This document shows positions 9,187 to 18,707 of a stretch of DNA of 64,000 bases, one piece after another. The translations under genes and the position numbers were made by a program. Origin of the DNA: Haemophilus parainfluenzae (GTDB lineage Bacteria > Pseudomonadota > Gammaproteobacteria > Enterobacterales > Pasteurellaceae); NCBI RefSeq assembly GCF_036288925.1, contig NZ_CP127167.1, positions 930,001-994,000 of the forward strand, read 5' to 3'. How positions within the stretch are numbered: position 1 is the stretch's first letter; each line of letters begins with the position of its first letter. Under the pieces are notes generated by a model. It was not told the origin of the DNA. It saw only the letters and a program-made list of their open reading frames with translations, and did no database searches.

Positions 9187-10380
9187 ATGAAATTTAATCT
9201 CTCTAAATTAAGTTTAATAATTCTTGCAACTGTAACGTTAGCTGCCTGTGGAAGTAGTGGTGGTAGCAATACTCAACCAGCTGATCAAGCAAAAACACCT
9301 GAGCCAGTAAAACCAGCTGAGCTAGTAAAACCAGCTGAGCTAGTAAAACCGGCTGAGTCAGTAAAACCAGTTGAGCCAGTAAAAACAGCTGAGCCAGTAA
9401 AACCAGCTGAGCTAGTAAAATCAGCTGAGCTAGTAAAACCAGCTGAGACAGTGAAACCCGCTGAGACAGTGAAATCCGCTGAGACAGTGAAATCCGCTGA
9501 GACAGTGAAATCCGCTGAGACAGTGAAACCAGCTGAGCAAGTGAAACCAGTTGAGACAGTAAAACCAGCTGAGCCAGTAAAACCAGCTGAGCCAGTAAAG
9601 CCAGCTGAGACAGTGAAACCAGCTGAGCTAGTAAAACCAAGTGAGCTAGTAAAACCAGCTGAACAACCAAAAAATGAAGAACAAATTGTGCTTAGTCGAG
9701 TAGGATTTGAAGTTAACAAAGAGAATGGAGTAATTACTACAATTGAAAGACAAATACATGATGACAATAATGTGAATCTCGTTAATGTTGAAGGTCAAGA
9801 AATTGAAATTATTCCATCAGGGTATTATGAACGTCCCGGATTCATTGGAATTAATGCAAAAGAACTGCTAGAGGAGTTTTCTCCTAAATCGCAACGTAGT
9901 GTTAGCGGTAAAAACTATAAGAACATTCGTTGGGGTACATTTACAGATCCTTCGCTGAACTCTTATTATCATGTTGCATTCGGTGTAAATCCAACAACAG
10001 AAATGCCTCAATCAGGTATAGTCAATTATACTGGATATGGTAGTCATTTAGAGGCAGCTAAAAAAGAGGGATATTTCTTATCATCAGCCAGACTTACTGC
10101 AAATTTTGCAGATAAAACACTAAATGGAACAATTTCTTTAGCGAAAACAGGTTTTAATGATGTCCTCGTATCAAATGATATTGCTGGAGGCGCTCTTCCT
10201 CCTCATCTACATTTTGATGATGTTTCCTTATCTGCCAAAATTCAAGGCAATCAATTTAGTGGAATAAATAGCCAAGGTGTTCAGGTTGAAGGTGGCTTCT
10301 ATGGAAAAGATGCAGACGAAGTGGCTGGAACTTATCAAGGAAATGATAAATTTGGTGTTTTTGGTGCTAGAAAAAATTAG
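9187..10380 (+). CDS. Repeat-rich surface lipoprotein with Slam-type C-terminal barrel
   Basis: A 397-residue lipoprotein. It has a type II signal peptide with lipobox LAAC (Cys21), a GSSGGSN tether, 21 tandem hexapeptides of the type KPAELV/KSAETV at residues 36-161, and a C-terminal domain of roughly 230 residues. The last part (GGFYGKDADEVAGTY, FGVFGARKN) resembles the small beta-barrel domain found in TbpB-like and other Slam-exported lipoproteins. The next gene is a Slam exporter, as expected for a substrate-exporter pair, so it is probably displayed on the cell surface. The ligand is unknown; heme, iron-carrier or host-factor binding are possibilities by family only. The Pro/Lys/Glu repeats would form an extended stalk. 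Confidence 0.85.
   Translation: MKFNLSKLSLIILATVTLAACGSSGGSNTQPADQAKTPEPVKPAELVKPAELVKPAESVKPVEPVKTAEPVKPAELVKSAELVKPAETVKPAETVKSAETVKSAETVKSAETVKPAEQVKPVETVKPAEPVKPAEPVKPAETVKPAELVKPSELVKPAEQPKNEEQIVLSRVGFEVNKENGVITTIERQIHDDNNVNLVNVEGQEIEIIPSGYYERPGFIGINAKELLEEFSPKSQRSVSGKNYKNIRWGTFTDPSLNSYYHVAFGVNPTTEMPQSGIVNYTGYGSHLEAAKKEGYFLSSARLTANFADKTLNGTISLAKTGFNDVLVSNDIAGGALPPHLHFDDVSLSAKIQGNQFSGINSQGVQVEGGFYGKDADEVAGTYQGNDKFGVFGARKN
9292..9669 (+). repeat. 21 tandem 18-bp coding repeats
   Basis: Twenty-one in-frame 18-bp units encode the hexapeptide K-[PST]-[APV]-E-X-V. The most alike units are the AETV runs at about 9445-9525. Because 18 is a multiple of three, slippage would change stalk length without changing frame. 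Confidence 0.95.
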
Positions 10381-10398
10381 AAAATTTTTGTAAATTTT

Positions 10399-10428
10399 AA
10401 AGCAAGCCTTTGGCTTGCTTTATTTTTC
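10399..10428 (+). terminator. Terminator between lipoprotein and Slam genes
   Basis: Perfect 10-bp stem AAAGCAAGCC (10399-10408) with GGCTTGCTTT (10412-10421) followed by ATTTTT. It should let the lipoprotein be made in excess over its exporter. Confidence 0.85.
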
Positions 10429-10444
10429 TTTATAGGAATAAAAA

Positions 10445-11893
10445 ATGACTTCACAATCTAAACTTATTTTATTTTTAAACTCTTCATTATTGCTTAGTTC
10501 ATTCTCTTTTGCACTAGAGAAGTCTCCTCAACCTCGGGATGAGCGGTTTGATGATCAGCTTCAGCTTGCGAAACCTGACTTATCCACTCAAAAGCCACAA
10601 ATTCCAGAAAAACGTGATGATAAACATACACTTTCTATGACGAAAGAAGAATTAGCAAAACACCCTGATTTGATCGTACGTGGATTGATTCCTGCAGTGT
10701 TGCAAAATAACGGTGACGTCGTTCAACTATTACTGCCGTTGTATCAAAATTTGCCAAAACAAGATCCATTTTTACTTGAGTGGGCAAATGCAATTAATGC
10801 TCGTGAAAATGGTCGTTTTTCGGAGGCGGTAACTCGTTATCGTACTCTATTTTCTCAAGATTCGACCATTCTGCCATTGCGTTATCAGTTAGCACAGGCA
10901 CTCTTTTTAAACAATGATAATGAGGCGGCCAAAGATCAATTCCAAAAACTGAGAGCTGAACAAGTTTCACCCGAGTCTACCGTCATGATAGACCAATATC
11001 TTTCTGCGCTTAACCGCCGAGATCAATGGAAGTTTCGAGGTGGGTTGAGCTTCTTAAACGAAAGTAATATTAACAATGCACCAAAACCTGGCACTCGCAT
11101 TGGAAATTGGAATGCCTGGGATCGCGAAAGTGCAACAGGGTTTTCTTATTTTGTAGAAGCAGAGAAAAAGTGGTCATTACCTCATAATTATTTCACTAAG
11201 TTTTCTATTGAAGGTAATGGGAAATATTACTGGGATAATAAAAAATATAATGAATTTAATGGTAGAGTTGGCGCTGGATTGGGTTATCAAACAGCACGTT
11301 TTGAGATTTCATTGATGCCATTTACAGAAAGACGATGGTATGCAGGTGGCTCCTCAGGGAGTGAGTCAATGAAGCAGTATTCGAAGAATTCAGGTGCTCG
11401 TTTAGATTTAACCTATTGGCTGAATGAAAAGTGGCAAATGTCAACCGCACTTGAATATGGTGAACAGCGTTATAACACTCGTAAACACTTGAATGGTAAT
11501 AATTATCTTTGGTCGAATACGTTATCTTATTTTCCTAAGAGTGGTCAATTTTGGTTCATAGGTGCTGATTATAATCGTGAAAATACGCGAGATGAAGACA
11601 ATGCTTATCAACGTAAAAATCTCCGTTTAGGTTGGGGGCAAGAGTGGGGCTGGGGTATTTCAACCCGAGTTTCCCTTGCCTATGCGCGTAGAACTTACAA
11701 AGGTGCTGATTTATTTAATATTCGTCAGAAAAATAATGAATATCAATCAGCAGTAACATTATGGCATCGTGATCTTTACTTTTTAGGAATCACGCCTAAA
11801 ATTACATGGTCTTATCAAAAAGTGTCAAGTAATCACCCATTTTATAGCTACGACAAAAATCGTATTTTTCTTGAAATGGGTAAAACATTCTAA
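10445..11893 (+). CDS. Slam-type surface lipoprotein assembly modulator (outer membrane)
   Basis: Outer-membrane protein of 482 residues expected to move a lipoprotein to the cell surface. It has an N-terminal signal peptide ending near FSFA (residue 23), a mainly helical TPR-like part at about 60-200 (repeated LRYQLAQALFLNN-type helices), and a C-terminal beta-barrel (formerly DUF560) with alternating aromatic strands ending in Phe (EMGKTF), the usual outer-membrane assembly signal. It follows the candidate substrate lipoprotein by 64 bp with a terminator in the gap. Recognition rests on overall architecture, the barrel segments such as SFLNESNINNAP, and the neighbour. Confidence 0.85.
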   Translation: MTSQSKLILFLNSSLLLSSFSFALEKSPQPRDERFDDQLQLAKPDLSTQKPQIPEKRDDKHTLSMTKEELAKHPDLIVRGLIPAVLQNNGDVVQLLLPLYQNLPKQDPFLLEWANAINARENGRFSEAVTRYRTLFSQDSTILPLRYQLAQALFLNNDNEAAKDQFQKLRAEQVSPESTVMIDQYLSALNRRDQWKFRGGLSFLNESNINNAPKPGTRIGNWNAWDRESATGFSYFVEAEKKWSLPHNYFTKFSIEGNGKYYWDNKKYNEFNGRVGAGLGYQTARFEISLMPFTERRWYAGGSSGSESMKQYSKNSGARLDLTYWLNEKWQMSTALEYGEQRYNTRKHLNGNNYLWSNTLSYFPKSGQFWFIGADYNRENTRDEDNAYQRKNLRLGWGQEWGWGISTRVSLAYARRTYKGADLFNIRQKNNEYQSAVTLWHRDLYFLGITPKITWSYQKVSSNHPFYSYDKNRIFLEMGKTF

Positions 11894-11905
11894 CGGGAGT
11901 TCATC

Positions 11906-12160
11906 ATGGATTTATCACAGCGGTATAAACAAGCAGCCAAGGAGGCTCGCTGGGCATTAGGTTTAGCTATTCTTTATGTGATTGGATGGTGTGTTTGTGC
12001 TTATTTACCGAAAGACTCGCCAGGGCCGATAGGTTTTCCGTTGTGGTTTGAATTATCCTGCATTTATTTACCTATTTTGTTTGTCGTCATTGGGTATTGG
12101 ATTGTCAAAATTGTTTTTTTAGATATCCCGTTAGATGTTGAGTCAAAGGAGAATAAATAA
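11906..12160 (+). CDS. yhdT: YhdT-family small membrane protein
   Basis: An 84-residue protein with two predicted membrane segments (about 17-35 and 48-68) and hydrophilic ends. It overlaps the panF start codon by one base (TAATG), the same order as yhdT-panF in related gammaproteobacteria. No molecular function is known; a role alongside pantothenate uptake is only suggested by linkage. Confidence 0.85.
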   Translation: MDLSQRYKQAAKEARWALGLAILYVIGWCVCAYLPKDSPGPIGFPLWFELSCIYLPILFVVIGYWIVKIVFLDIPLDVESKENK

Positions 12161-13584
12161 TGAATTTAGGTATTATTCTCCCCTTAATTATCTACTTAAT
12201 TTTTATCTTTGGCGCAGCATTATTTGCTTATGTAAAACGCAGTAAAGGGGATTTTCTTACGGAATATTATGTGGGAAATCGCTCCATGACGGGCTTTGTC
12301 CTTGCGATGACAACCGCTTCCACTTATGCCAGTGCCAGTTCTTTTGTTGGTGGGCCAGGGGCAGCTTATAAATATGGGCTAGGTTGGGTATTACTCGCCA
12401 TGATCCAAGTGCCAGCTGTGTGGTTAGCCTTAGGCACATTAGGCAAAAAGTTTGCATTACTTTCTCGCGAAACCAATGCGCTTACCATCAATGATTTATT
12501 TTTCTATCGTTATAAAAATAAATATCTCGTTTGGATTTCCAGTCTAGCATTGTTGCTTGCCTTCTTTGCTGCTATGGTTGTGCAATTTATTGGTGGAGCG
12601 AGATTGCTCGAAACGACGATAGGGATTCCTTATACTCATGCCTTACTTATTTTTGCCTTAACGGTTGGTATTTATACGTTTATTGGTGGTTTCCGAGCCG
12701 TCGTGTTAACCGATACGATTCAAGGTACAGTAATGATTTTTGGCACAATCGTGCTATTAGTGGGCGTGATTTACCATCTCGGTGGCGTAGAAAGTGCGGT
12801 CAATAAATTAACTGAAATTGATCCGAGTTTAGTGAGTCCTTACGGCCCAAATGAGATGCTTGATTTTCAGTTTATGGCATCCTTTTGGATTTTAGTTTGT
12901 TTCGGTGTGGTTGGCTTACCACATACAGCTGTGCGTTGTATGGCTTTCAAAGATAGTAAAGCCTTACATCGAGGCATGCTCATTGGTACGATTGTCCTTT
13001 CAGTCATTATGTTAGGGATGCATTTGGCGGGCGCTTTAGGACGTGCTGTTGTGCCAGATTTAACGGTGTCAGACAAAGTCATTCCAACCTTAATGTTGGA
13101 AGTGCTTCCGCCAATTGTTGCAGGGATTTTCTTAGCCGCACCGATGTCGGCGATTATGTCCACAGTTGATGCGCAACTTATTCAATCCTCCTCAATTTTT
13201 GTGAAAGACTTATATCTTGCAAGCAAACCTGAAGCCGCAAAGAATGAAAAACGAATTAGCCGTATTTCATCCGTCATTACACTTGTTTTATCGGCGTTGT
13301 TAATTCTTGCGGCACTGAATCCACCGGATATGATTATTTGGCTGAATTTATTTGCTTTCGGAGGATTAGAAGCTACATTCCTTTGGGTGATTGTATTAGG
13401 CATTTATTGGGATAAAGCAAATACAACAGGGGCAATAAGCTCAATGCTGGTGGGATTAAGCAGTTATGTGCTGCTGACTCAATTTGGCATCAAATTATTG
13501 GGGTTTAATGCGATTGTGCCTGCACTTGTATTTGGTTTGATTGCGTTCATCTTAGGCAATCAATTCGGCGCCAAAAAACAGTAA
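12160..13584 (+). CDS. panF: Sodium/pantothenate symporter
   Basis: Inner-membrane sodium:solute symporter that imports pantothenate for coenzyme A. The 474-residue product has about 13 hydrophobic segments and the family features YYVGNRSM near residue 37, the STYASASSFVGGPG segment, and FIGGFRAVVLTDTIQG near 175. It is translationally coupled to yhdT by a one-base overlap. An uptake word lies inside at 12792-12800. Confidence 0.95.
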   Translation: MNLGIILPLIIYLIFIFGAALFAYVKRSKGDFLTEYYVGNRSMTGFVLAMTTASTYASASSFVGGPGAAYKYGLGWVLLAMIQVPAVWLALGTLGKKFALLSRETNALTINDLFFYRYKNKYLVWISSLALLLAFFAAMVVQFIGGARLLETTIGIPYTHALLIFALTVGIYTFIGGFRAVVLTDTIQGTVMIFGTIVLLVGVIYHLGGVESAVNKLTEIDPSLVSPYGPNEMLDFQFMASFWILVCFGVVGLPHTAVRCMAFKDSKALHRGMLIGTIVLSVIMLGMHLAGALGRAVVPDLTVSDKVIPTLMLEVLPPIVAGIFLAAPMSAIMSTVDAQLIQSSSIFVKDLYLASKPEAAKNEKRISRISSVITLVLSALLILAALNPPDMIIWLNLFAFGGLEATFLWVIVLGIYWDKANTTGAISSMLVGLSSYVLLTQFGIKLLGFNAIVPALVFGLIAFILGNQFGAKKQ

Positions 13585-13600
13585 AAATGGACCGCACTTT

Positions 13601-14476
13601 ATGATTTACCAGATCCTGGCGTTGTTTATTTGGAGTAGTGCCTTTGTTGCCGCGAAATACACCTTTACAATGATGGACACCATTTTGATGATCCAAGCCC
13701 GTTTATTAATGGCGGCGCTTATTGTGATGCCGCTCTTTTTTCGTCGTTGGAAAGGCGTGTCTAAACCGATGCGAAAACAGCTTTGGTGGCTAGGTTTTTT
13801 CAATTATACTGCGACCTTTTTGCTGCAATTTATTGGCTTAAAATATACAAGTGCGGCGAGCGCAACAACCATGATTGGATTAGAGCCGTTATGTGTGATT
13901 TTTGTAGGGCATTTTTTCTTTCAAGATCGTGCGAAATGGTATCATTGGGTGTGTGGGGCTTTTGCCTTTTTAGGCGTAGCCATTTTAATTCTAGGTGGGC
14001 AGGGCAATGAAGGCTCAAGTGAAATTAGCTTATTGGGATGCTCATTAGTGGTAGCGGCAAGTATTGTGTTTGCTTGTTGCTTGCGTTGGACGAAAAAAGT
14101 GGTAGCAACGGTTTCAGCACAAGCCTATACATCAATTTCGATTGTGTTAGCAACCATCACCATGCTGCCATTTACGTTATTGATGACTGAAAACTGGGAT
14201 ATCCATTTTAACTGGCTTGGTTTCTTCGGTTTGATTTATCTCGGTGTAGCATGTAGTTGGTTTGCCTTTTGGTTGTGGAATAAAGGCTTAAATTCGGTGG
14301 ATGCAAAAATCTCGGGAATTTTGACCGCACTTGAGCCGATTTTTGGTGTCTTTTTGGCAGTACTATTACTCAACGAAGAGGTTTCACTTGTTTCAACGCT
14401 TGGGATTATCATTATTGTGGCTTCAGCCCTAGGAGTAAGTTTATTACCGAAATGGTTACATAAAGAAATTAATTAA
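13601..14476 (+). CDS. DMT-superfamily (EamA) transporter, substrate unknown
   Basis: Ten-helix inner-membrane protein of 291 residues with two EamA repeats (about 5-130 and 145-285). Typical pieces are IWSSAFVAAKY at the start, ASATTMIGLEPL near 90 and GILTALEPIFGVFLAVLLLNEE near 240. It starts 16 bp after panF, and an uptake word (13591-13599) occupies the space where a ribosome site would be. No clear Shine-Dalgarno is seen, so coupling to panF is likely. Substrate is unknown; amino-acid or metabolite export is common in the family. Confidence 0.85.
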   Translation: MIYQILALFIWSSAFVAAKYTFTMMDTILMIQARLLMAALIVMPLFFRRWKGVSKPMRKQLWWLGFFNYTATFLLQFIGLKYTSAASATTMIGLEPLCVIFVGHFFFQDRAKWYHWVCGAFAFLGVAILILGGQGNEGSSEISLLGCSLVVAASIVFACCLRWTKKVVATVSAQAYTSISIVLATITMLPFTLLMTENWDIHFNWLGFFGLIYLGVACSWFAFWLWNKGLNSVDAKISGILTALEPIFGVFLAVLLLNEEVSLVSTLGIIIIVASALGVSLLPKWLHKEIN

Positions 14477-14488
14477 AAGGAAAAGAAA

Positions 14489-15391
14489 ATGGCGTGGATT
14501 CAAATTCGCTTAAATAGTACAAATGAAAAAGCTGAGAAAATTAGTGACTTTTTAGAAGAAATTGGCTCAGTTTCGGTCACCTTTATGGATAGCCAAGACA
14601 CACCGATTTTTGAACCACTTCCAGGCGAAACGCGTCTGTGGGGAAATACCGATGTGATTGCATTGTTTGATGCAGAAACTGATATGAACGAAATTGTGAG
14701 TTTGCTTAAACAAGCCCATCATTTAGATGAAAACACCGCTTACAAAATCGAGCAAATCGAGGATAAAGATTGGGAACGTGAATGGATGGATAACTTCCAC
14801 CCAATGCAATTTGGCAAACGTTTATGGATTTGTCCAAGCTGGCGTGAAGTACCGGATCAAAATGCGGTTAATGTGATGCTTGATCCAGGTTTAGCTTTCG
14901 GGACAGGTACTCACCCGACAACCGCACTTTGTTTAGAGTGGTTAGATGGTTTGGATTTAACTGGCAAAACCGTCATCGATTTTGGCTGTGGCTCAGGAAT
15001 TCTTGCCATTGCTGCCCTTAAATTAGGGGCAAAAAATGCAATCGGTATTGATATCGATCCACAAGCGATTCTCGCCAGTCGCAATAATGCTGAACAGAAT
15101 GGGGTTGCAGATCGTCTGCAACTTTTCTTATCTGATGATAAACCTGCAGATTTAAAAGCAGATGTTGTTGTGGCAAATATTCTGGCTGGACCATTAAAAG
15201 AGCTTTACCCGATTATTTCTCAATTAGTGAAAGAGGACGGTGATCTTGGATTATCAGGCATTTTAGAAACGCAAGCACAATCGGTATGTGATGCGTATAC
15301 GAAATCATTTGAATTGAACCCTGTTGCAGTAAAGGATGAGTGGTGTCGTATTACAGGTAAATTAGCCATAACGTCAAATTCTTCGAACTAG
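14489..15391 (+). CDS. prmA: Ribosomal protein L11 methyltransferase
   Basis: SAM-dependent enzyme that trimethylates ribosomal protein L11. The 300-residue protein has the N-terminal L11-binding domain, then the methyltransferase fold with [12 protein letters not shown] near 135, motif [16 protein letters not shown] near 162 and [10 protein letters not shown] near 230. AAAAGGAAAAG precedes the ATG. Confidence 0.96.
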   Translation: MAWIQIRLNSTNEKAEKISDFLEEIGSVSVTFMDSQDTPIFEPLPGETRLWGNTDVIALFDAETDMNEIVSLLKQAHHLDENTAYKIEQIEDKDWEREWMDNFHPMQFGKRLWICPSWREVPDQNAVNVMLDPGLAFGTGTHPTTALCLEWLDGLDLTGKTVIDFGCGSGILAIAALKLGAKNAIGIDIDPQAILASRNNAEQNGVADRLQLFLSDDKPADLKADVVVANILAGPLKELYPIISQLVKEDGDLGLSGILETQAQSVCDAYTKSFELNPVAVKDEWCRITGKLAITSNSSN

Positions 15392-15411
15392 TTCTTTATT
15401 GGGAGAATATT

Positions 15412-16422
15412 TTGAATAATACAACACGGGAATTTATAACAAAAGATGAGTCTTTATATATAAAAGGCTGCGCGGTTATTCTGATGTTAATTCATCATCT
15501 TTTCCCATTTGCTGATCGTATCCCTAAATCGACTGAAATTATCTGGCTCTTTGGTGATAATCAATTTGAAGTATCATTAGGTTGGTGGGGGAAATATTGT
15601 GTTGCTATATTTTTATTTATAAGCGGCTATGGTTATTCTTTTTCAAAGGATAAACCTATGCAATATTATACGACTAAAATAGTTTCAATATATCGAAAAG
15701 TTTTTATTGTATTTTTAATATATATTCCTATTGATATTTATTTTCATGTTAAAAATGTAATATCAGATCTAAATTCAAAATCTATATTAATGAATGCAAT
15801 AGGATTTCATTCCAATTATAATGAAGAGTGGTGGTTTCTATTTCCTTATATCTTATTAGTATTAATTACACCTGTATTACATAAACTTCGTCATCATTTA
15901 GTCTCACTATTTGCAATGGCGATTATTATCCACAATATGTCTGGTAATGGGATCATTGGCCACTTCTTCTGGTGGGCTATTGCCTATATTATTGGATTTA
16001 TTTTTGGTGTATTATCCCTAATTTAAGTAAATTCAACTCTAACATTATTTTTCCTTACTGTTATCTATAGTGTTCTATTTTATTATGAACTATGGAATGA
16101 ATAATTTTGGATTTGAAAGTATGGTATTTCTTATACCATTAATGATTTTTTAATAAAAACGCTTTACAGAATTACGCCATTAATTTTTCGTAAGATTATA
16201 GCTGGCATAGGTAAAAAATGTTTAATAATTTGGCTTGTTCATTCATTTTATTGCTATCATTTTGCTGGGGAATTTATTTATTCACCTAAATATTCAATAT
16301 TTATTTTAATTAATTTATTGATTGTTTCATCTTTAAGCGCAATAGTAATTGAGTTTATAGAAAGGATGCTTTCAACAACTTTTTTCAATATAAAAAATAT
16401 CGTATTAAAAAAGGTTTCATAG
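15412..16422 (+). pseudogene. Acyltransferase-3 family membrane protein, broken by stop codons
   Basis: The N-terminal 204 codons (TTG start at 15412 after GGGAG) encode a hydrophobic protein with LMLIHHLFPF, GWWGKYCVAIFLFISGYGYS and EWWFLFPYILL, as in integral-membrane acyltransferases that acetylate surface glycans. The frame stops at 16024. The same frame reopens with IWLVHSFYCYHF and a final helix, ending at TAG 16420-16422, giving a normal total of about 336 codons. In-frame stops are TAA 16024, TAA 16102 and TGA 16117. Between about 16098 and 16150 another frame reads sensibly (NNFGFESMVFLIPLMIF), suggesting two compensating frameshifts. A nonfunctional surface O-acetyltransferase is the best reading. 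Confidence 0.85.
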
Positions 16423-16486
16423 GCGTGATACTATGCAGATCGAATTTTGTCAATTAAAAAAGTGCATTTTTTGAACAAATTTCCCT

Positions 16487-16514
16487 TTGCAAAAAAAAGA
16501 AAAATGCGTAATAT
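16487..16514 (+). promoter_or_regulatory. Promoter of the dusB-fis operon
   Basis: TTGCAA (16487-16492) and TAATAT (16509-16514) are 16 bp apart, followed by the C-rich stretch AGCACCCCTTG where transcription would start. A GC-rich discriminator at this place fits a growth-rate/stringently controlled fis promoter. Confidence 0.65.
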
Positions 16515-16586
16515 AGCACCCCTTGTCGGTGACTGCAGTTGCCTGACTTGCTAGAGATTAGGACTTGTAATTGGGGATAACATAAA

Positions 16587-17567
16587 ATGCGAATTGGTTC
16601 TTATGAATTAAAAAATCGTATTTTATTGGCACCCATGGCGGGTATCACGGATCAACCTTTTCGACGTTTATGTGCCCATTACGGGGCAGGATTAACGTTT
16701 TCAGAGATGATGTCCACTAATCCTCAGGTTTGGCATACAGAGAAATCGAAACTTCGTTTAGCACATAGTGAAGAGCTAGGATTAAATGCGGTGCAAATCG
16801 CAGGTTCTGATCCTTTAGAAATGGCCCAAGCTGCAGCAATTAATGTAGCCTATGGTGCTGAAATTATCGACATCAATATGGGTTGTCCCGCAAAGAAAGT
16901 GAATCGAAAACTGGCGGGCTCCGCACTGCTTCAATTTCCCGATTTAGTGGAGAAAATTTTAAAAGAAGTCGTGAATGCCGTTGATGTGCCAGTGACGTTA
17001 AAAATTCGCACAGGTTGGGATAAAGCAAATCGAAACTGTGTGCAAATCGGAAAAATTGCAGAACAATCTGGTATTCAAGCTTTAACCATTCATGGGCGGA
17101 CGAAAGAATGCTTATTTGAAGGGGAAGCGGAATACGACAATATTCGAGCAGTCAAACAATCAATTTCAATTCCAGTCATTGCGAATGGTGATATTGATTC
17201 TGCCTCGAAAGCGAAAAAGGTACTTGAGTATACAGGTGCCGATGCAATAATGATCGGTCGTGCCGCACTAGGCAATCCATGGCTTTTTCAAGCCGTCGAG
17301 GCGTTAGTGGAACATGATTCGATAATTCAAACATCAAGTTTGCGTGAAAAGTGCGGTCATATTTTGCGTCATATTCAAGAACTCCATCAGTTCTATGGCG
17401 AGCAAAAAGGCTATCGAATAGCCCGCAAACACGTAGCTTGGTATTTACAGGGAATTCAACCCGATTCCGTTTTTAGACAGACTTTTAACGCAATTAATGA
17501 ACCGAAAGAGCAGTTAATTGTGCTGGAAGATTTTTTAAATTCAATTTTGGATAAAGAAAAATGTTAG
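16587..17567 (+). CDS. dusB: tRNA-dihydrouridine synthase B
   Basis: FMN-dependent enzyme reducing uridine in the tRNA D-loop. The 326-residue product shows [13 protein letters not shown] near residue 12, the catalytic-cysteine motif [10 protein letters not shown] near 98, TLKIRTGWD near 137, [11 protein letters not shown] near 170 and the FMN-phosphate segment [16 protein letters not shown] near 216. It overlaps fis by 7 bp, the conserved gammaproteobacterial dusB-fis operon. Confidence 0.96.
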   Translation: MRIGSYELKNRILLAPMAGITDQPFRRLCAHYGAGLTFSEMMSTNPQVWHTEKSKLRLAHSEELGLNAVQIAGSDPLEMAQAAAINVAYGAEIIDINMGCPAKKVNRKLAGSALLQFPDLVEKILKEVVNAVDVPVTLKIRTGWDKANRNCVQIGKIAEQSGIQALTIHGRTKECLFEGEAEYDNIRAVKQSISIPVIANGDIDSASKAKKVLEYTGADAIMIGRAALGNPWLFQAVEALVEHDSIIQTSSLREKCGHILRHIQELHQFYGEQKGYRIARKHVAWYLQGIQPDSVFRQTFNAINEPKEQLIVLEDFLNSILDKEKC

Positions 17568-17860
17568 AACAACAACGTAGTCCGTCTGAAGCGTTAACCG
17601 TTTCAGTTTTAAACTCTCAATCACAAGTAACAAACAAACCATTACGTGATTCGGTAAAACAAGCTTTACGCAATTACTTATCACAATTAGATGGTCAAGA
17701 TGTGAATGATCTTTACGAATTAGTATTAGCGGAAGTTGAACACCCGATGTTAGATATGATTATGCAGTACACCCGCGGTAACCAAACCCGTGCAGCGAAC
17801 ATGCTAGGAATTAACCGTGGTACATTGCGTAAGAAATTGAAAAAATACGGTATGGGCTAA
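17561..17860 (+). CDS. fis: DNA-binding protein Fis
   Basis: Nucleoid protein that bends DNA, activates rRNA promoters and assists site-specific recombination. The product is 99 residues with the helix-turn-helix end [23 protein letters not shown], identical in type to E. coli Fis. Start ATG 17561 lies inside the end of dusB, so translation is coupled. A strong terminator follows. Confidence 0.97.
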   Translation: MLEQQRSPSEALTVSVLNSQSQVTNKPLRDSVKQALRNYLSQLDGQDVNDLYELVLAEVEHPMLDMIMQYTRGNQTRAANMLGINRGTLRKKLKKYGMG

Positions 17861-17878
17861 TTAAAATTAGCAAAAAGA

Positions 17879-17906
17879 AAGGCGAACATCATGTTCGCCT
17901 TTTTAT
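17879..17906. terminator. Bidirectional terminator between fis and tonB
   Basis: GGCGAAC (17881-17887) with GTTCGCC (17893-17899), T-run on the right and AAAGAAA on the left, so it can terminate fis rightward and tonB leftward. Confidence 0.85.
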
Positions 17907-18707
17907 TTATTGAATGGTAAAACTAATTGGTACGCTTACTGAAGACGCAAACCCAGCAGGTTTTGGGCCGATAGGTCTCGCGCTTCTTACTGCCTCAAGT
18001 GCTGCGTTGTCTAAGCTTTCATCACCAGACGATTTAGTGACACGCTCTCCAGACAGAGAACCATCTCCTCCAACACTAAAACTGACGTTAACAATACCTT
18101 GTTTACGCATCATTTTTGCGCGTGCTGGATAGCGTTTATGCCGTTCAATTTCACGTCGAATAGCTGCACGATAAGCATTTAGCTCATCCGTATTGATACC
18201 TGAGCCACCTTGAACGCCATTTGTACCAGGTTGACCTGTGGTCGTTGCTTTAGAATTTGCCGTAGCCGTTGAATTGATGTTCTTATCGCCAATCGGTAGG
18301 CTCTTCGGCATTTCTACCGCTTTCTCTGCTTTTACCTCATTTTTAGGTTTTTCTTTTGGCTTCTCTTTCGGTTTTGGTTTCGGTTTTTCTATTGGTTTTT
18401 CTGGCTTTTTCTCAGGTTCTTTTTTCTTCTCAGGCTCTGGTTTCTTCGTTGGATCCGCGACGACTTCCTGTTTTTCAGGTTCCGGTTCTGCCTGTTGAGG
18501 TTCGGGTTCCGGCTCAGGAGCGGGTTCTTCTATTCGCATTTCCTGAATCATTTCCATTGAAATCGTTGTAGATATTTCATCTCCCGCATTACTTGCAGCT
18601 TCACTTGGCTTATGCCAGTTCCAAATCAATGCGACTACAATAGCACCATGAATTAATAGAGAAATAAGCAAGCCTAATAGTGATCGTTTAGCTTGTTGGC
18701 TGTTCAT
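17907..18707 (-). CDS. tonB: TonB energy-transducing protein
   Basis: Couples the inner-membrane proton gradient to TonB-dependent outer-membrane receptors for heme and iron carriers. The 266-residue product has a cytoplasmic N-terminus, a signal anchor at about 11-31 (with SLLIHGAIV, containing the conserved Ser/His), a periplasmic Pro/Glu/Lys spacer at about 60-135, and the C-terminal TonB domain beginning near [16 protein letters not shown]. The start overlaps the exbD stop by four bases (ATGA). Confidence 0.96.
   Translation of the reverse strand: MNSQQAKRSLLGLLISLLIHGAIVVALIWNWHKPSEAASNAGDEISTTISMEMIQEMRIEEPAPEPEPEPQQAEPEPEKQEVVADPTKKPEPEKKKEPEKKPEKPIEKPKPKPKEKPKEKPKNEVKAEKAVEMPKSLPIGDKNINSTATANSKATTTGQPGTNGVQGGSGINTDELNAYRAAIRREIERHKRYPARAKMMRKQGIVNVSFSVGGDGSLSGERVTKSSGDESLDNAALEAVRSARPIGPKPAGFASSVSVPISFTIQ

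Noticed and set aside
9292..9669. CRISPR-like regular repeat array
   Set aside because: Units are contiguous, in frame with a protein, and have no spacers or cas genes.
9203..9767. Long open frames on the minus strand across the hexapeptide repeats
   Set aside because: They arise from the 18-bp repeat composition; the plus frame has a lipobox, ribosome site and real C-terminal domain.
12257..13403. Several frames opposite or out of frame with panF
   Set aside because: Shadow frames; panF has full-length transporter features.
18238..18571. Phe/Ser-rich plus-strand frames opposite tonB
   Set aside because: Antisense of the Pro/Glu/Lys spacer; typical composition artefact.
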